From Chthoniobacterales bacterium (lineage in GTDB: Bacteria > Verrucomicrobiota > Verrucomicrobiia > Chthoniobacterales > UBA10450), in NCBI GenBank assembly GCA_035274845.1, contig DATENU010000009.1:1-64000 (forward strand): a DNA stretch of 64,000 nt, written 5' to 3'. Both the position numbers and the translations under genes were made by a program. The notes under the pieces were generated by a model. That model had not been told where the DNA came from, did no database searches, and was given only the letters and a program-made list of their open reading frames with translations. Of this stretch, positions 16,391-23,541 are shown one piece after another. Each line of letters opens with the position of its first letter. The stretch's first letter is position 1.

Positions 16391-17497
16391 ATGAGAACAG
16401 ATTATTCCAACGATTCCCGCATTGTCCTGACCCTCGACGGTGGCGGGACCAGCTTTCGCTTCAGCGCCACCCAGGGAAACCGTTCGATCGTTGAAACCAT
16501 TATCCTGCCTTCTTCCGGCGATAATCTGGACCGTTGTCTCGCGAACATTGTCGAAGGGTTTGATCGAGCGAAAGCGAAATGCCCGCAACCGCCGGTCGCG
16601 ATCAGCTTCGCTTTCCCGGGCCCGGCCGATTATCCAAACGGCGTCATCGGCGACCTGCAACATCTTCCGGCCTTTCGCGGCGGAGTGCCGCTGGGACCGA
16701 TCCTGGAAGAGCGGTTCGGGGTTCCGGTTTTTATCAACAACGATGGCGATCTCTTTGTTTATGGCGAAGCCATTGCCGGCTTTCTCCCCTGGGTGAATGG
16801 TTTGCTGGAACAGGCCGGGAACCCGAAACGCTACCAGAACCTTTTCGGAGTGACGCTTGGCACCGGTTTCGGCGGCGGCCTCGTCCGTCGGGGCGAGCTT
16901 TTTCTGGGTGATAACTCGTTAGGCGCCGAGATCTGGCTGCTGCGGAACAAGCTCAATCCGCAAAGCTGGGTCGAGGAAGCCACCGGGATCCGCGCGGTCC
17001 GCCGGGTTTACGCGGAGAAGGCGGCCATTCCGCTCGGCGAATCTCCCGAGCCGAAAGTCATCTTCGCGATTGGGCAGGGCCAACATCCAGGGGACAAGGC
17101 CGCGGCCCGCGAAGCCTTTCGTCAACTGGGCGAAGTTGTCGGCGACGCACTGGCCCAGGCGTTGACCATCGTGGATGGCCTCGCTGTGGTCGGCGGTGGT
17201 TTGTCCGGGGCGTGGCCTTTGTTTTCGCCTGCGCTCATGGCGGAATTGAACGGCAGTTACGCGAAGTCGGATGGCGAGGCCTTGCCTCGCCTGATTCCCG
17301 AAGCATTCAATCTCGAAGACCCGGAACAACGGCGGAACTTTCTCCAAACAACCGTGCGCCAGATCCCGGTCCCCGGCAGTCCGCGCCGCGCGACCTACGA
17401 TCCCCGTCCGCGTCTCGGTGTCGGGCTCTCCCGTCTCGGGACGAGCGAAGCCGTGGCGATCGGCGCCTACGCGTTTGCGTTGCAAAGACTCGTGTGA
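16391..17497 (+). CDS. ROK-family sugar kinase
   Basis: 368 residues. The ATP phosphate loop TLDGGGTSFRF is near residues 13-23; the sugar-binding and catalytic region shows INNDGDLFVYGEA, with the general-base Asp; GVTLGTGFGGGLV and the adenosine-site VDGLAVVGGGLSG follow. The usual ROK zinc motif (CxCGxxGC) is absent, and an insertion is present around residues 125-145. Such enzymes phosphorylate glucose, mannose, fructose or N-acetyl sugars. As the third gene after a mannosidase and a sugar symporter it probably makes hexose-6-phosphate from mannose. Confidence 0.85.
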   Translation: MRTDYSNDSRIVLTLDGGGTSFRFSATQGNRSIVETIILPSSGDNLDRCLANIVEGFDRAKAKCPQPPVAISFAFPGPADYPNGVIGDLQHLPAFRGGVPLGPILEERFGVPVFINNDGDLFVYGEAIAGFLPWVNGLLEQAGNPKRYQNLFGVTLGTGFGGGLVRRGELFLGDNSLGAEIWLLRNKLNPQSWVEEATGIRAVRRVYAEKAAIPLGESPEPKVIFAIGQGQHPGDKAAAREAFRQLGEVVGDALAQALTIVDGLAVVGGGLSGAWPLFSPALMAELNGSYAKSDGEALPRLIPEAFNLEDPEQRRNFLQTTVRQIPVPGSPRRATYDPRPRLGVGLSRLGTSEAVAIGAYAFALQRLV

Positions 17498-17595
17498 TCA
17501 CGGCAGCAGCTCAACGACATACGGCCAGAAAATAATCGCGCCAATCACCGCGGCGGCGAGAGCCGTGATCAGGACCGCGCCCGTTTGCGCGTCAT
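17498..17595 (-). pseudogene. Possible 30-residue membrane peptide gene broken by one base
   Basis: An ATG overlaps the ferredoxin stop (ATGA) and starts MTRK. After four codons the coding sense continues in the -1 frame as TGAVLITALAAAVIGAII... ending VVELLP and TGA. Read as one frame it would be a single-helix membrane peptide. Either a single-base loss, an assembly error or a frameshift site explains it. Confidence 0.35.
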
Positions 17596-17858
17596 TTCGG
17601 AATCAGTTGCGCTCGCCATGCAGGATCGTAGTGCGCGGCTCCAATAGATTCGGTGGGGCAGCTCTCAAGTGCTTCTGCTGCGAGGGCGAGTTCTTCGGCT
17701 GTGGCGGGCTGATGGAAAACGTATGCCCAGCCGCTCGCTCGGTCCTCGCGAAATACGGCGGGCGCGGCAAGGACACACAGCTCACAGTAAATGCAGCTGG
17801 AGTCCACGAAGAAACGACCAGGAACATTCTGCGGAACTCTGTCGTGCGAGTCAGCCAT
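17592..17858 (-). CDS. Single-cluster ferredoxin
   Basis: 88 residues. Cys22, Cys25 and Cys28 (CIYCELC) with Cys67 (ESCPTESIG) give the pattern of a one-cluster ferredoxin binding a [4Fe-4S] or [3Fe-4S] centre; the family is a cytoplasmic electron carrier. The AAPAVF segment after the cysteines is characteristic. A GTG/ATG choice upstream is possible, but the start used gives the usual length. The next bases on this strand hold a possible tiny membrane peptide gene overlapping its stop. Redox partners are not apparent nearby. Confidence 0.85.
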   Translation of the reverse strand: MADSHDRVPQNVPGRFFVDSSCIYCELCVLAAPAVFREDRASGWAYVFHQPATAEELALAAEALESCPTESIGAAHYDPAWRAQLIPK

Positions 17859-17994
17859 CGGTCTAACGAGAACAAGATGAGCGACGGCGGACGAGGGCGC
17901 GCGTCGCTCGGGGTGAAGGTGTGGAAGTCATCTGAAATGTGAATACTCAGCGGTCCGCCGTTCGCTCGATCGTCTGGTTAGATGCGTTGATAGT

Positions 17995-18387
17995 CTAGTG
18001 GACTTTCTTCATGCCATCCCCGAAATCAGAAAGCGGTATGTGAGGGTGCTCGAGAGCGAATGGGTAATGGGGATCATGGACGTAGACGAACTCAGCGCCC
18101 TCAATGCTCCAGCGCCCATGCGTGACGGACCGCGAGTCCGGATGATCCTCGTCGCGCTCCGATTCGAGGAACCACTCGTCGAACCGATGATTCGGCCGGA
18201 TTCTCATGCGCCCAACCGCATCAACGGTTGTCCACTCCCAGACGCCGATGATTCGCTTTTCTGTCGCGGAAAGATGCGAGAAAAGCACTGCGTCCCGAAT
18301 GCGGAGTGCGGCAAACGCTACGACCGAGCTACCAGCCAACAAGACAAGCGCAAGCAAAAGCTTCTTGTGTCGCGTGGCGCTTAGCAT
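17995..18387 (-). CDS. Membrane-anchored or exported hypothetical protein
   Basis: 130 residues with an N-terminal hydrophobic helix (LLLALVLLAGSSVVAFAAL, about 10-28) after a basic start, then a soluble domain with a GVWEWTTVDAVGRMRIRPNHRF pattern resembling small lipocalin-like or stress-adaptor folds that sense or bind ligands outside the membrane. No known family could be fixed. A perfect 9-bp inverted repeat lies directly upstream. Confidence 0.65.
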   Translation of the reverse strand: MLSATRHKKLLLALVLLAGSSVVAFAALRIRDAVLFSHLSATEKRIIGVWEWTTVDAVGRMRIRPNHRFDEWFLESERDEDHPDSRSVTHGRWSIEGAEFVYVHDPHYPFALEHPHIPLSDFGDGMKKVH

Positions 18388-18398
18388 CTAACGAGAAT

Positions 18399-18440
18399 TA
18401 GACGTAAGTTTGTCTTTATAGGCGTAAAGTTTTACGTCTA
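18399..18440. promoter_or_regulatory. Candidate operator: 9-bp inverted repeat
   Basis: TAGACGTAA (18399-18407) and TTACGTCTA (18432-18440) form a perfect inverted repeat with a third related word GGCGTAAAG between. It lies 12 bases upstream of the 130-residue gene start, in an AT-rich patch. No regulator gene is adjacent. Confidence 0.4.
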
Positions 18441-18592
18441 TCACGGCGCGTGAGGCGGACGCTCGAACCGGGGGCATGCCACGGAGGTTATCCGCCCCCT
18501 GCTTGCTGGACAAGGCGAAATCAGCCATGCAGGGCAGGCCGACGGTCTGAGACCGCGCTACATTGACATCGTGGCTGGAGCGACCGGCGCAA

Positions 18593-18877
18593 TCAGGCTT
18601 CGGCGGCCTGACTGAAATCCGAGTTCGGCTCTTTCCATTCCTCCAATGGCTCTCTGGTGGAATCGAGATCGGTAAAGCGCACGGTGCCGTCGGTGCGAAA
18701 CTCGAAACTCCATCGCTCTCGTTCGGCGGTCACAAAGATGTGGCCGAACTGCGCCTGGATGGAATCGTCTTTCGAAACCAAGACGAGCAATTTGTCGCAA
18801 CCGACAATGCTCTGCCCGTAGCGCTGAATTTCAGCGCGGATCTGGGCCAGTTGAGCTTCAGCCTGAGGCGAAAACAT
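18593..18877 (-). CDS. Hypothetical 94-residue protein
   Basis: Soluble, acidic protein of unknown function. It has an N-terminal helix with a QAEAQLAQIRAEIQR pattern and a beta-rich middle (WSFEFRTDGTVRFTDLDS). No signal peptide or known motif. It stands alone; the 200-base gaps on both sides show no gene. Confidence 0.5.
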   Translation of the reverse strand: MFSPQAEAQLAQIRAEIQRYGQSIVGCDKLLVLVSKDDSIQAQFGHIFVTAERERWSFEFRTDGTVRFTDLDSTREPLEEWKEPNSDFSQAAEA

Positions 18878-19094
18878 ACCGGCATTTAACGCATGGTGCG
18901 TGCCAACCAGCCTTCGTCGCCCGGGGCAGGACTACGGCGTTAAACGGGTTGTAGCGTGCGATGTCATCAGCGCACAAATCGCGTTCACCAGCCTCCGCTG
19001 ACGACAGCGGACACTACCAGCGCCCGGAGGACAATCGTCTGTCATTTAAAATCCTTGGTGTCCCTTTGCGATCGTTGTGTGAGGTTTCTTTAGA

Positions 19095-19793
19095 ATGAGA
19101 GACGCAAAGACAGCGCTGGTCACCGGCGCCAACAAGGGAATCGGCTTTGAAGTGGCGCGGGAACTTGCGCGGCTGGGCCGGCGGGTTTTTCTCGGCGCGC
19201 GAGACGCGAAAGCTGGACAGGCGGCGGCCAAGAAGCTCAGTCGCGACGGCGACATCGTTTTTCTCGAGATCGATGTCTCGGACGCCGGCAGCATCGCTCG
19301 CGCAGCGGAAGAGTTCGCTCGCCAGGCCGATCGACTCGACGTTCTCGTCAACAACGCCGGCATCCTCCTCGATGAGGACAAGAGTGCGGTCACCGTCACG
19401 CCGGAGATTTTCGAGACGACCTTGCGCACGAACACCCTTGGGCCCTGGTTAGTGGCGCAGGCTTTCGTGCCGTTGCTCAAAAAAAGCAGCGAACCGCGGA
19501 TCGTGAACGTTTCGAGCGGCGGCGGTCAGCTCGAGGACGGCGCCGATGGCTGGGCGCCGGCTTATTGCGTTTCGAAGACGGCGTTGAACGGCGTGACGGT
19601 GCAGCTCGCCGCCGCTTTGCCAAAGTGCGCGGTGAACAGCGTCTGTCCCGGCTGGGTCCGCACCGAAATGGGCGGGGAGAGCGCCACCCGTTCCGTCGCT
19701 GAAGGCGCCGCCACCATCGTCTGGCTCGCCACCGACGCGCCCCACAACCTGACCGGTAAATTCGTCAAGGACCGGAAAGTGATTCCTTGGTGA
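19095..19793 (+). CDS. SDR-family NAD(P)-dependent oxidoreductase
   Basis: 232-residue classical short-chain dehydrogenase. TGANKGIGFE at residues 10-19 is the cofactor loop, LEIDVSD the adenine-ring contact, NNAG the core motif, NVSSGGG carries the catalytic Ser, and AYCVSKTALN carries Tyr and Lys; PGWVRTEMGG follows. The closest pattern I know is the carbonyl-reductase-like group that acts on small carbonyl compounds with NADPH. It is monocistronic by orientation. Confidence 0.88.
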   Translation: MRDAKTALVTGANKGIGFEVARELARLGRRVFLGARDAKAGQAAAKKLSRDGDIVFLEIDVSDAGSIARAAEEFARQADRLDVLVNNAGILLDEDKSAVTVTPEIFETTLRTNTLGPWLVAQAFVPLLKKSSEPRIVNVSSGGGQLEDGADGWAPAYCVSKTALNGVTVQLAAALPKCAVNSVCPGWVRTEMGGESATRSVAEGAATIVWLATDAPHNLTGKFVKDRKVIPW

Positions 19794-19808
19794 GTTCCTC
19801 GCCCAATC

Positions 19809-20417
19809 CTACCCGTCCCAAGGCAGCCGCTTCATCTCCAGCTTCAGGATAGCTTCGGCCCGGTTCGAAAATCCCTGGCGAACCGCCCAACCTTTGCCCT
19901 GGAGAGTTTCAGGACCTTCGATCTCGGTCCATTTGCCATCCTTCTTTAAGACCGCGAGCCGGGCACAGCCAAAGTATTCCAACTGGTCACCGCCGGGCTC
20001 TGTGAATTGGGGGAAAGAAAGCACCATAGTCCCGTCGGCGATTTGATAGATGAGAAGATGCAGCAGAACCGGACCTCCAAAATGAGGCTTATCGAGCGAG
20101 AAGTATCCGGCGATCTCGATCTCTTTTGCCAATTGGAGAGCGAGCGCGTCGAAACGGCCGTCCAATTCCGAGTGCGCCACTCTCACGCCGGAGAGGCGCG
20201 TTCCGGATAGATTCCCGCGGACCGCCACCCATCCCTGGACGGGCGAAATCAGGAGGCTCCGATAGAATTTCGGGCTGATCGATCTTTGCAGCGCCCGGGT
20301 AGAGATAACATTCAGGTCCGTGATCGTGCGGGCTTTGCTTGGCGGCAGCGCAGCGAGGTTGGAGTGAGGGAATCCAGCAAGGACCACTACGCCCAAAAGG
20401 AGAAACAGCGTCTTCAT
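19809..20417 (-). CDS. Exported hypothetical protein
   Basis: 202 residues with a Sec signal peptide (MKTLFLLLGVVVLAGFPHSNLAA). The mature part has a mixed alpha/beta look, including EIEIAGYFSLDKPHFGG and a C-terminal ETLQGKGWAVRQGFSNRAEAI. No family recognised. Probably periplasmic. It converges on the SDR gene with a 15-base gap and is divergent from the peptide transporter. Confidence 0.65.
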   Translation of the reverse strand: MKTLFLLLGVVVLAGFPHSNLAALPPSKARTITDLNVISTRALQRSISPKFYRSLLISPVQGWVAVRGNLSGTRLSGVRVAHSELDGRFDALALQLAKEIEIAGYFSLDKPHFGGPVLLHLLIYQIADGTMVLSFPQFTEPGGDQLEYFGCARLAVLKKDGKWTEIEGPETLQGKGWAVRQGFSNRAEAILKLEMKRLPWDG

Positions 20418-20505
20418 GCGCCGAGTCTGACGAGGAGAAAACGCGATGTCGAGAAAATGTCACAGTCCGGTTCCTTGGTGACCTTGGTGAGGCCTCCCTT
20501 TGCAA

Positions 20506-20540
20506 CTCGTCACTTGTCACCTGTCACCCGTCACTTCACC
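20506..20540 (+). repeat. GTCAC heptamer tandem repeats
   Basis: Four to five tandem heptamers of the form CGTCACT/TGTCACC run up to 9 bases before the POT transporter start. A shorter array of the same unit follows the gene at 21963-21982, so the gene is bracketed. Confidence 0.7.
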
Positions 20541-20548
20541 ATCCTCCC

Positions 20549-21946
20549 ATGACCGCTACCGCCGAGCCCGATGACTCCGCACCGTTGACCGGGGAAGAAC
20601 ATACGCCCGGCTTGCTCGGCCACCCGCGCGGCCTCTGGTTCCTCGCCTTCACCGAAGCGTGGGAACGCTTTTCCTATTACGGGATGCAAACGCTCCTCGT
20701 CCTTTACATGGTGAAGTATCTCCTCCTCCCCGGACGGATCGAGCGCGTGATGATCTTCGACGCGTTTCGCCAGCTTCCTTTGTACAGCGGCCTCGATGGG
20801 CAACCACTCGCTTCGGCGATCTTCGGCACCTACACCGCCAGCGTTTATCTCAGCCCGATTTTCGGCGGCTTCCTCGCCGACCGCGTCCTGGGCCGGCGCC
20901 GGACCGTATTGCTCGGCGCGCTCACCATGGCGGCAGGCCATTTCCTAATGGCGTTCGAAACCGCGTTCCTTTTCGCGCTTCTTTGCCTGGTGCTCGGCTG
21001 CGGGATGTTCAAAGGCAACATCGCCAGCCAGGTCGGCGCGCTCTACAAACCCGAAGACCTCCGTCGCGCCGACGCCTTCCAGATTTTTTACATCGGCATC
21101 AACGCCGGCGTCATTATTTCGCCTCTCATTGTCGGTTCGCTGGGCGAAAAAGTCGGCTGGCATTACGGCTTCGCCGCGGCCGGCGTCGGAATGCTCCTCG
21201 CTATCGGGATTTATTTGTCGGGCCAAAAATATCTTCGGGCGAGCGACAACAACCCACGCCTTGCCTCCGTGAAGAAGGTGCCAAAGGCGAAGCTTACCAA
21301 GCAGGAATGGACTTCCGTCATCGCGCTGATCCTCCTCATCCCGGTCATGGCCGTCGCACTGATTCCGAACAACCAGATTTTCAACGCTTACCTCGTCTGG
21401 GGCGACCGGCAGTTCGATCTTGTCTTCATGGGCAAAACGCTGCCCACCTCCTGGCTCGTCACTCTCGACGCGATCGTCAGCGTCAGCTTCCTGGCAATCG
21501 TCGCGATCTTCTATCGCTGGTACGGCAAGCGTTGGCGCGAGCCGGATGAAATCACAAAGCTGATCATCGGCTCGGTTTTCTCGATCGGTGGCGCGCTCTG
21601 CCTTTTCACCGCGGCCGCGACCCAGGGGGCCGGGCAAAAAATCGGCCTCTTCTGGCCGGTCGCGTTCCATTTCCTGAACAGCATCGCGTTCGCCCACATG
21701 CTGCCGATTGGCCTCGCCTTGTTCGCGAAGTACGCGCCGAAATCGATTAACGCCACCATCATCGGCCTCTATTATTTGGCTTTCTTCACCGCGAACACCA
21801 TGGTCGGCTGGGTCGGCGGCTTCCTCGAGAAATGGCCCACGACCAACTTCTGGCTCCTCCACGCCGCCTTCGCCCTTGGCGCCGGAATTTGCTTCGTCTT
21901 GTTCAAGCTCCTCGTCAGCCGGCGTCTAGAAGTGGAGCCGGCCTAG
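20549..21946 (+). CDS. POT/PTR2-family proton-coupled peptide transporter
   Basis: 465 residues, starting at ATG 20549; an open frame runs further up but is non-coding repeat. About 12 membrane helices. AFTEAWERFSYYGMQTLLVLYM near the N-terminus carries the ExxER-type proton-coupling motif, ADRVLGRRRTVLLG is the MFS loop, and FYIGINAGVIISP is the PTR2 signature. Imports di- and tripeptides with protons at the inner membrane. It lies upstream of a dihydrouridine synthase without obvious functional link. Confidence 0.9.
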   Translation: MTATAEPDDSAPLTGEEHTPGLLGHPRGLWFLAFTEAWERFSYYGMQTLLVLYMVKYLLLPGRIERVMIFDAFRQLPLYSGLDGQPLASAIFGTYTASVYLSPIFGGFLADRVLGRRRTVLLGALTMAAGHFLMAFETAFLFALLCLVLGCGMFKGNIASQVGALYKPEDLRRADAFQIFYIGINAGVIISPLIVGSLGEKVGWHYGFAAAGVGMLLAIGIYLSGQKYLRASDNNPRLASVKKVPKAKLTKQEWTSVIALILLIPVMAVALIPNNQIFNAYLVWGDRQFDLVFMGKTLPTSWLVTLDAIVSVSFLAIVAIFYRWYGKRWREPDEITKLIIGSVFSIGGALCLFTAAATQGAGQKIGLFWPVAFHFLNSIAFAHMLPIGLALFAKYAPKSINATIIGLYYLAFFTANTMVGWVGGFLEKWPTTNFWLLHAAFALGAGICFVLFKLLVSRRLEVEPA

Positions 21947-21962
21947 CGGCGCCGCTACAACA

Positions 21963-21982
21963 CGTCACTCGTCACTTGTCAC
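21963..21982 (+). repeat. GTCAC heptamer tandem repeats, second array
   Basis: Three tandem units (CGTCACT, CGTCACT, TGTCACA) 17 bases past the POT transporter stop, matching the array before the same gene. Confidence 0.6.
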
Positions 21983-22031
21983 ATTCCAAAACCTGCTGCG
22001 CAGTGACGAACCCATCCTCGCCCTCGCGCCG

Positions 22032-23015
22032 ATGCAGGATGTCACGGACCTGCCGTTCATGCGGCTAATAAGCGGCTACGGCAACGCGGACGTTTATTTC
22101 ACCGAATACTTCCGGGTCCTGCCGGAATCGCGACTCGATCCGCAAATCCTCGCCTCCATTACCCAAAACCCGACCGGCCGTCCCGTCATCGCGCAGATGA
22201 TCGGCAATGATATCACTGCTCTGGTCCGCACTGCGCGCGAGCTCCAGCAGCATCCGGTCGCGGCGATCGATTTGAACCTCGGCTGCCCGGTGCCGATCGT
22301 GTATCGCAAATGCGCCGGCGGCGGGTTGCTCCGCGATCCCGATCGCATCGACCAAATCCTGGGCGCGTTGCGAGAAGCCATCGCCATCCCGTTCACGGTG
22401 AAAACGCGGATTGGTTTCGATGACGTGGCTGTTTTCGATGAGCTCCTGCCGATTTTTGTTCGCCACTCGCTCGACCTGCTCACGGTCCACGCCCGCACCG
22501 TCAAAGAGATGTATCGCAGCGCACCGCGTTACGAATTCATCGCGCGCGCCGTCGCCGCGATGTCTTGTCCAGTGCTGGCGAACGGTAACATTTACTCCGC
22601 TGGCAAAGCGGACGAAGTCCTCGGCCTCACCGGCGCGCGCGGGCTGATGATCGGCCGCGGTGTGATCCGTAATCCCTGGCTCTTCCGCCAGATTCGCGAG
22701 CAGCGTCGCGGCCAAGCCATCTTCCGTCCTACCGGCCGTGACGTCCTGGAGTACGTGCACGCGCTTTACGACGCCGTCAGCAAACCCGGCATCCGTGAGT
22801 CCGCCCAGATCAACAACCTGAAGAAGTACATGAACTTCATCGGTCTCGGCGTCGAACCGACCGGCGAATTCCTCCACCAAATCCGCCGCGCCACTACTCG
22901 CGCCGATTTCTTTGCGCTCTGTCGCGAGTTCCTCGATCACGACGACCCGATGCCGCTCGAGCCCTTCACGATTCCCTTGAAGCCCACGGACGTAATGGCC
23001 GGCGCGATGCGTTGA
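22032..23015 (+). CDS. dus: tRNA-dihydrouridine synthase
   Basis: Flavin enzyme that reduces uridine to dihydrouridine in tRNA. NLGCPVPIVYRKCAGGGLL carries the catalytic Cys in the CPxP/K pattern, FTVKTRIG and LTVHARTVKEMY are FMN and substrate blocks, and ANGNI plus GLMIGRGVIRNPWLF close the TIM barrel. The family N-terminus (LALAPMxDVTD) is encoded just before the ATG at 22032, in the same frame, with no ATG, GTG or TTG upstream; the true start may be a CTG at 21993 or 21996. About 327 residues, the usual family length. Subfamily (DusB or DusC) is not certain. Confidence 0.9.
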   Translation: MQDVTDLPFMRLISGYGNADVYFTEYFRVLPESRLDPQILASITQNPTGRPVIAQMIGNDITALVRTARELQQHPVAAIDLNLGCPVPIVYRKCAGGGLLRDPDRIDQILGALREAIAIPFTVKTRIGFDDVAVFDELLPIFVRHSLDLLTVHARTVKEMYRSAPRYEFIARAVAAMSCPVLANGNIYSAGKADEVLGLTGARGLMIGRGVIRNPWLFRQIREQRRGQAIFRPTGRDVLEYVHALYDAVSKPGIRESAQINNLKKYMNFIGLGVEPTGEFLHQIRRATTRADFFALCREFLDHDDPMPLEPFTIPLKPTDVMAGAMR

Positions 23016-23085
23016 GGGGGAAGCTATAGCGCCCTGCAACCTGAGCCATTGAACTCGCCCGCCAGAAGGGGAGAGTCCATCTCGC

Positions 23086-23541
23086 GTGCAATTCAAAATC
23101 GACGATCTTAGCGGGCCCGAGATAGTGGCGCTTCTGGCGGAGCATCTCGCCGGCATGCGCCGTCTGTCGCCACCGCAGAGTGTTCATGCTTTGCCCATTG
23201 AAGGCTTGCGTCGTCCGGAGGTCACGTTCTGGAGCGTGTGGGAAAACGGCGAGCTCCTGGGTTGTGGCGCGCTCAAGGAGCTGGGCCTGCAGCATGGTGA
23301 GATCAAGTCCATGCGGACGGCGTCACGCCATCTGCGCAAAGGAGTCGCGCGCGCAATGCTTCAGCACATTATCGAAGAAGCGGAGCGCCGAGGTTATCGC
23401 ACGCTGAGTCTCGAGACCGGCGCCCAGCCGGGGTTTGAGCCGGCTCGCCAGCTCTACGCGCGTGCTGGATTCACCGTCTGCGGACCATTCGCTGATTACA
23501 CCAATGATCCGAATAGTATTTTCATGACGAAGGAAATTTGA
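23086..23541 (+). CDS. GNAT-family N-acetyltransferase
   Basis: 151 residues with a GTG start preceded by GGGGAGAG. The acetyl-CoA site is visible as MRTASRHLRKGVARAMLQHIIE (motif A), and ETGAQPGFEPARQLYARAGF gives motif B. The pattern matches small YhfO/ElaA-type acetyltransferases acting on amines; substrate unknown. Its stop overlaps or nearly touches the start of the SNF2 gene, so they are probably co-transcribed. Confidence 0.85.
   Translation: MQFKIDDLSGPEIVALLAEHLAGMRRLSPPQSVHALPIEGLRRPEVTFWSVWENGELLGCGALKELGLQHGEIKSMRTASRHLRKGVARAMLQHIIEEAERRGYRTLSLETGAQPGFEPARQLYARAGFTVCGPFADYTNDPNSIFMTKEI

Noticed and set aside
20339-20548. N-terminal extension of the POT transporter
   Set aside because: It overlaps the opposite exported-protein gene and GTCAC repeats; MTATAEPDD at 20549 precedes the conserved region.
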